From Schizophyllum amplum (lineage: Eukaryota > Basidiomycota > Agaricomycetes > Agaricales > Schizophyllaceae), in assembly GCA_007026445.1 (NCBI GenBank), contig VDMD01000001.1, forward strand, positions 1,364,001 to 1,428,000: DNA of 64,000 nucleotides. Direction: 5' to 3'. The notes under the pieces are model-generated. The model was not told the origin of the DNA. It saw nothing but the letters and a program-made list of their open reading frames with translations, and did no database searches. Positions 60,561-64,000 of this stretch are shown one piece after another. Numbering within the stretch: position 1 is the stretch's first letter; the number at the start of each line of letters is the position of its first letter. The position numbers and the translations under genes were made by a program.

Positions 60561-61312
60561 TAATTCAGGTCGTGACTCGTCGATGGAGAAGTCGTACCCA
60601 TCGAGCGCCTGATCAAGCGCTGCAGCACTGAGCCTTTGGATTTGTCCAGGAGCTCCCTCCTGCATACGACATCGATCCCAGGATGCTCTCAGTCGTGCGC
60701 TAGCCTTCGTGTGTAGATATGATTTGCCCTCAAACACTAATGGCAGCCAGCCTGAGTTCAACTTCTACTCACGACGCATGTCACACGTCCTCCGTCGACT
60801 GCCGATTGGGCCAGACGAGGGTCCCGACCAGCGATGCGATTGGTCGATGCGCTGCTTCAACGCTGCACCGTGTACTGTGTGGCCCGTTACACAGGATGGA
60901 TCATCATGGCCGACTGTCCTACATAGTAACATAGGCGGGTGGCAGGCCACGGGGTGCTCGCTGGGACCTGAGAGCGCGAGCAACACTGAACACCACAGTC
61001 CCACGGCCGGGACGCGCGTAGCCAGGCTGCGACTCTGAATTGCTCTGACTCTGCGAGTCGTTAGTCGCTTCAGCCGCTGGCGCGGCCGCGGCTAAAATGA
61101 CTAGAACTGAGTGTCTTGCTGCGCTAAAACTTGAGAAACAATTTTATTGTACGTTATGGAACACACACTAGACCTTGAATGAGGAAGAACGGCGAAAATG
61201 CGGGCGCTGCAGCGCCCGACATTCCCGCCGGCCAAAAAAGTGGAAACGAATGTTGTACTTGTTTACGTGGGAAGGAGCCCTATATCACGTGGGTTAGTCA
61301 GTGTTGCGACTC

Positions 61313-61388
61313 TGCGAGCGAACCCTACCCACTGCCTCGTTCCTCGGCGGGGCCTGGGCGGGGCCCCAGGCCTCAGGGTTCGCTCGCA
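61313..61388. repeat. Perfect 14-bp inverted repeat around a GC-rich loop
   Basis: TGCGAGCGAACCCT (61313-61326) and AGGGTTCGCTCGCA (61375-61388) are exact reverse complements with a 48-base loop containing GGCGGGGCCTGGGCGGGGCC. A stable stem-loop is possible; no gene product is implied. Confidence 0.8.
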
Positions 61389-61441
61389 ACAAGTATCACA
61401 GGGGGCAAGCTCCACGGCAGTTGAAGTCAACTGCGTTCGCA

Positions 61442-61462
61442 AGATTGGCCGGAGGCTGGCCG
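61442..61462. repeat. Inverted-repeat copy 1 (partner at 61924-61944)
   Basis: AGATTGGCCGGAGGCTGGCCG matches the reverse complement of 61924-61944 at 20 of 21 positions. Reading frames through both copies, on opposite strands, look alike (ARL(A/G)GGWP near the repeat, then a similar hydrophobic stretch), so the shared segment may be longer. Confidence 0.6.
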
Positions 61463-61923
61463 AGGGGCGACCGAAGGGCCGGATTTCTAGTACAATTCCT
61501 GCTCTCATAGTCTTTGAGGTCGTAAGAATTTACCATGTACATAAATTGTCTGTAAACCATTGCCCTGGTGCCCTCTTGTGATAACATAATGAGAGCTGTA
61601 TGAGTTGGACATAGCCAACAGGCCGAGGGCACATCGTGACCATCTCGGAGTCGATATTTCCTCAAGTCTAAGTGTGATGGCTGTGACAGCTTTGGCGCGC
61701 CGTGGTCGGTCCGAAAGACGCACAATGAGGGCCACATCCGGCGAGCAACATCGAACTTATCCGAACGCTAGGCTATATGGTTACCCGTCCAGTCCTCTCA
61801 AGCATACAAATTAATGGACTGCAAGACATGTTGCTAGGTGTAAGATCATCGGTGCAGCCAAGAAAGCCAAATACAAGTAAACAAACAGTATTGATCGAGG
61901 TAACGGGCTGATTGCCCGGCTTC

Positions 61924-61944
61924 CGGCCAGCCTCCGCCCAATCT
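61924..61944. repeat. Inverted-repeat copy 2 (partner at 61442-61462)
   Basis: This is the oppositely oriented partner of 61442-61462, about 460 bases away. On the minus strand its frame reads CARLGGGWPEAGQSARYL. Confidence 0.6.
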
Positions 61945-62174
61945 CGCGCAACAATCGCAACCACGCGTTTGCCTCGACGTTCTGAAACGTGAATTTTCAA
62001 GTGAGTGTATATATGCGCAAGCCTGTTGGGGTACATGACCAAATATGCCAAATCGGGTATCGTGTATATCAACAGGCCACCTGATTCCCACTGCGACGAC
62101 CGCGACCGTAGGATAAAAGCCGCCGTGCGTTGCCTCTACCCATCATCGGATTGCAATTCTTCTTTCAAAACATC

Positions 62175-63675
62175 ATGATATCTCACAAAGACAGGAAGGA
62201 CGATACCGTCGCGGATGAACAGGCCCAGCACCACCGCTCATTGCAGCGCGGCGCACACCAGCCCGCATCAAACCATCCCCTCGAGCGGTTAGCTGAATCA
62301 ACCGTCGTGGCTGAGTCAGACTAACTTGTTTTCGGCTTGGAGTTTACCCTACGAGATCCTTGCACTTTTTTTCCAGGTCTGCGTTACGCAGGACAAGGGG
62401 CAGCCCAATCAGTTTTTCCACGACACGAGCAAAGCGCCTTGGAAGCTCACGCATATCTGCGCAAGGTGGCGAGCAGTGGCGATTAGGACGCCCAGTCTCT
62501 GGACCACTATACGCGTGTCCGTGGATGCACTGGAGACGCCCGAGCGGTCAGAGGAGGATGTCACGTCGCTGCTGGTGTCATATCTGCAGCGATCGCAGCC
62601 TCTCCCGCTCTCGCTAGTCCTTATGAGCGAGGACAGCCTGCCAGAGCATATACTCCAGCCAATATTGGACACTGTGCAGCGCTGGCACGATGTCTTCATC
62701 TTCACGCACCCAGACGACCTGCGGCGCTTCAATGGTATACGCGGGCGCCTTCCCGAATTGCAAGCCCTGCAGATCATCCCGACGCGCCTCGGTGAACCGT
62801 TCGACGCACCGCCTGCCATGTTCGAAATCGCGCCTAAGCTCGACACGCTGTCGCTCGGCGGGCACGCGCTGGATCTGCACTTCGCCCTTCCCTGGGCGCA
62901 GGTGCGCTCGTTCGAGGCGAACTACATTGACCCTGCCGACGTGCTCCATCTTCTGCCGAGTATGCCCGACCTCGCAGTCCTCAAGCTCGGGCGCGAGCTC
63001 CCAGAGCAACCTCCGGAAGACGTGGAGGGTGTGATGGTGACGCTCTCCCACGTGCATACGTTCACGCTCAACGTAGTCGAGGGCCAGCACGCGTCAGGAC
63101 ACCCGGACGATCTGCTCTCGCACCTAATTTTTCCCGCGCTCTCGGATTTGGAGGTCGAGTGCGATGTCGAGGAGAGCATCGAGAACGTGCGGTCGTTTAT
63201 TGAGCGCTCAGAGTGCCGTATCGAGGCGCTGACGCTGGTGATCACGTTCCGCTGCAGGGACGGCCTGCAGGAACTCTTCAAGGTAATACCGCATGTGCAG
63301 CGGTTGACGGTGTTCGATGGGTTGTCGATGACGGAGATGTCGCTTCTGGAGGCGCTCGTTGTGAGGCCGGAGGACCCGGCAGGCGTGTTGGTACCGAAAG
63401 TCGAGCACATCACGCTATTGGCGAGCAAGCCCCTCCCAGAAGAACATGTGCAGAAGTGGTTGGACGTCTTCGAGTCGCGTGTGGAGCCGGCGCAGCCGCA
63501 GGATTCGGACAGGGAGTCGGATGGGACGCCACCCGTGTGCGCGCTTCGCAGTATCCTCATGGGTTGCACGTCGGGGGAGAACATCGTCGACAACGAAGCC
63601 TGCTTGGAGAGATTCCACAGGATCATGGACGCGGGGGTGTCCGTTGATCTATGGTATGGGCCAGATATCTTCTGA
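62175..63675 (+). CDS. F-box-type protein (first exon uncertain)
   Basis: The long frame 62326-63675 gives SLPYEILALFFQVCVTQDKG near its start and then a helix block (KAPWKLTHICARWRAVAIRT, followed by PSLWTTI). That is the LPxEIL...L..VC..W...A..TPxLW pattern of basidiomycete F-box-like proteins. The rest is a leucine-rich, LRR-like array (LPELQALQIIPTRLGEPFDA, MPDLAVLKLGREL, VQRLTVFDGLSMTEMSLLEA). F-box proteins link substrates to SCF ubiquitin ligases. The frame has no early ATG. ATG 62175 opens a 49-codon frame (MISHKDRKDDTVADEQAQHH) that stops just before it (62322). Joining them needs an intron that I could not place cleanly: GTTAGC...GTCAG (about 62288-62320) is only 33 nt. The start is therefore provisional. 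The stop TGA is at 63673-63675. Confidence 0.72.
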
Positions 63676-64000
63676 GGTTGAGCTGCCAGAGGTGGGCCCC
63701 ATTCGACCAATTCTTCGAATTTTGCCTGGAAAAAGCCACAGATGTCGGCTGGCGTGCGCGATCGGCTCTCAACAAGCAAGATTGAAGCAGGAGAAGAATC
63801 AAGACAGGCGCACGTTTTGATACGTGTGTCGATGGATGCCCATATTAGGTGAAGGCGCAGATCTCCCGAAAGTCAGGCCTCACTAAATTCCATCAAGCAG
63901 CGGTAGTCACGGATATCTACCGTGACGCCTGTGCCAGTGACAGAGGAACACGACGAGCCGACGCTTGAGCTTCCGGGGAGGACACGGACGAGGGACTGAC
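63676..64000. other. 3' flank of the F-box gene to window end
   Basis: These 325 bases contain no complete gene. The final 80 bases are GC-rich and could be the beginning of another transcript, but nothing can be identified. Confidence 0.35.

Larger units (their letters stand above)
60563..62174. other. Gene-poor 1.6-kb region with inverted repeats
   Basis: No intact gene is supported. It contains a GC-rich hairpin (61313-61388) and two copies of a short sequence in opposite orientation (61442-61462 and 61924-61944). Several short frames (for example 61198-61581) are probably chance or mobile-element debris. The last 100 bases should carry the F-box gene promoter. Confidence 0.4.

Noticed and set aside
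60167..60761. Reading frames across the MITE
   Set aside because: They are Arg-rich readings of the GC-rich arms and appear on both strands by symmetry; no transposase motif is present.
62922..63779. 285-codon minus-strand frame opposite the F-box gene
   Set aside because: It has Ser/Thr/Arg-rich low-complexity content typical of antisense frames and no family resemblance.

Overview
This window is nuclear DNA of a filamentous basidiomycete, most likely a wood- or litter-decaying Agaricomycete. Genes are dense and split by many short introns (about 45-60 nt, GT-AG) and lie on both strands. The family mix is fungal: a P5B ATPase, SAM50, MCM4, ORC3, Nup133, Tudor-SN, polyubiquitin, a secreted GH13 amylase, a fungal S41 peptidase, and a DUF6593 protein of a type I associate with basidiomycetes. 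No bacterial operons, CRISPR array, rRNA or tRNA were found. All identifications come from reading translated motifs; no database was searched.

Layout. 1-4775 (+) is the 3' part of a P5B ATPase. 5071-6332 (+) is a Ser/Ala-rich single-pass surface protein. 6872-8625 (+) is SAM50, facing a secreted alpha-amylase at 8947-10680 (-). 11407-12244 (-) is an Rrp17/Nop25-type nucleolar protein that shares a short promoter with a FAM72 protein (12421-13553, +). 14611-19213 (-) is Nup133, head-to-head with BOS1 (19353-20395, +). 20535-21827 (-) is a metallo-beta-lactamase-fold enzyme. 22084-25373 (-) is MCM4, divergent from ORC3 (25473-28074, +). 28373-29330 (-) is a broken GH43 arabinanase gene. 30148-33810 (-) is Tudor-SN, 34142-35433 (-) polyubiquitin, 35850-37197 (-) a MetE-like protein and 37952-39306 (-) an HSL-type hydrolase, divergent from a HAD phosphatase (39478-40528, +).

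40.5-49.6 kb is looser and more decayed. It holds inverted repeat fragments, a DUF6593 gene (42126-42907, +), a relic of a fungalysin propeptide (43107-43440, -), mitochondrial bS6 (44144-44695, -), a Vps62-type gene (45249-46581, +) and about 3 kb without a clear gene. Then come a Mei2-like RNA-binding protein (49588-51962, +), a formate/nitrite transporter (52678-54229, +), a secreted S41 peptidase (55296-58405, -), a four-helix MARVEL-like membrane protein (59074-59901, +), a TA-flanked MITE (60134-60560) and an F-box protein (to 63675, +).

The most striking signal is the 99-bp gap between the start codons of MCM4 and ORC3. Both encode replication-licensing proteins, and the gap contains a perfect 18-bp palindrome with two MluI cell-cycle boxes. 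Other points of note are a 10-nt microexon in Tudor-SN, same-position introns in two polyubiquitin repeats, a duplicated exon in the Ser/Ala-rich protein, and the MITE with long, almost identical arms. I did not find a wholly new multi-gene system.
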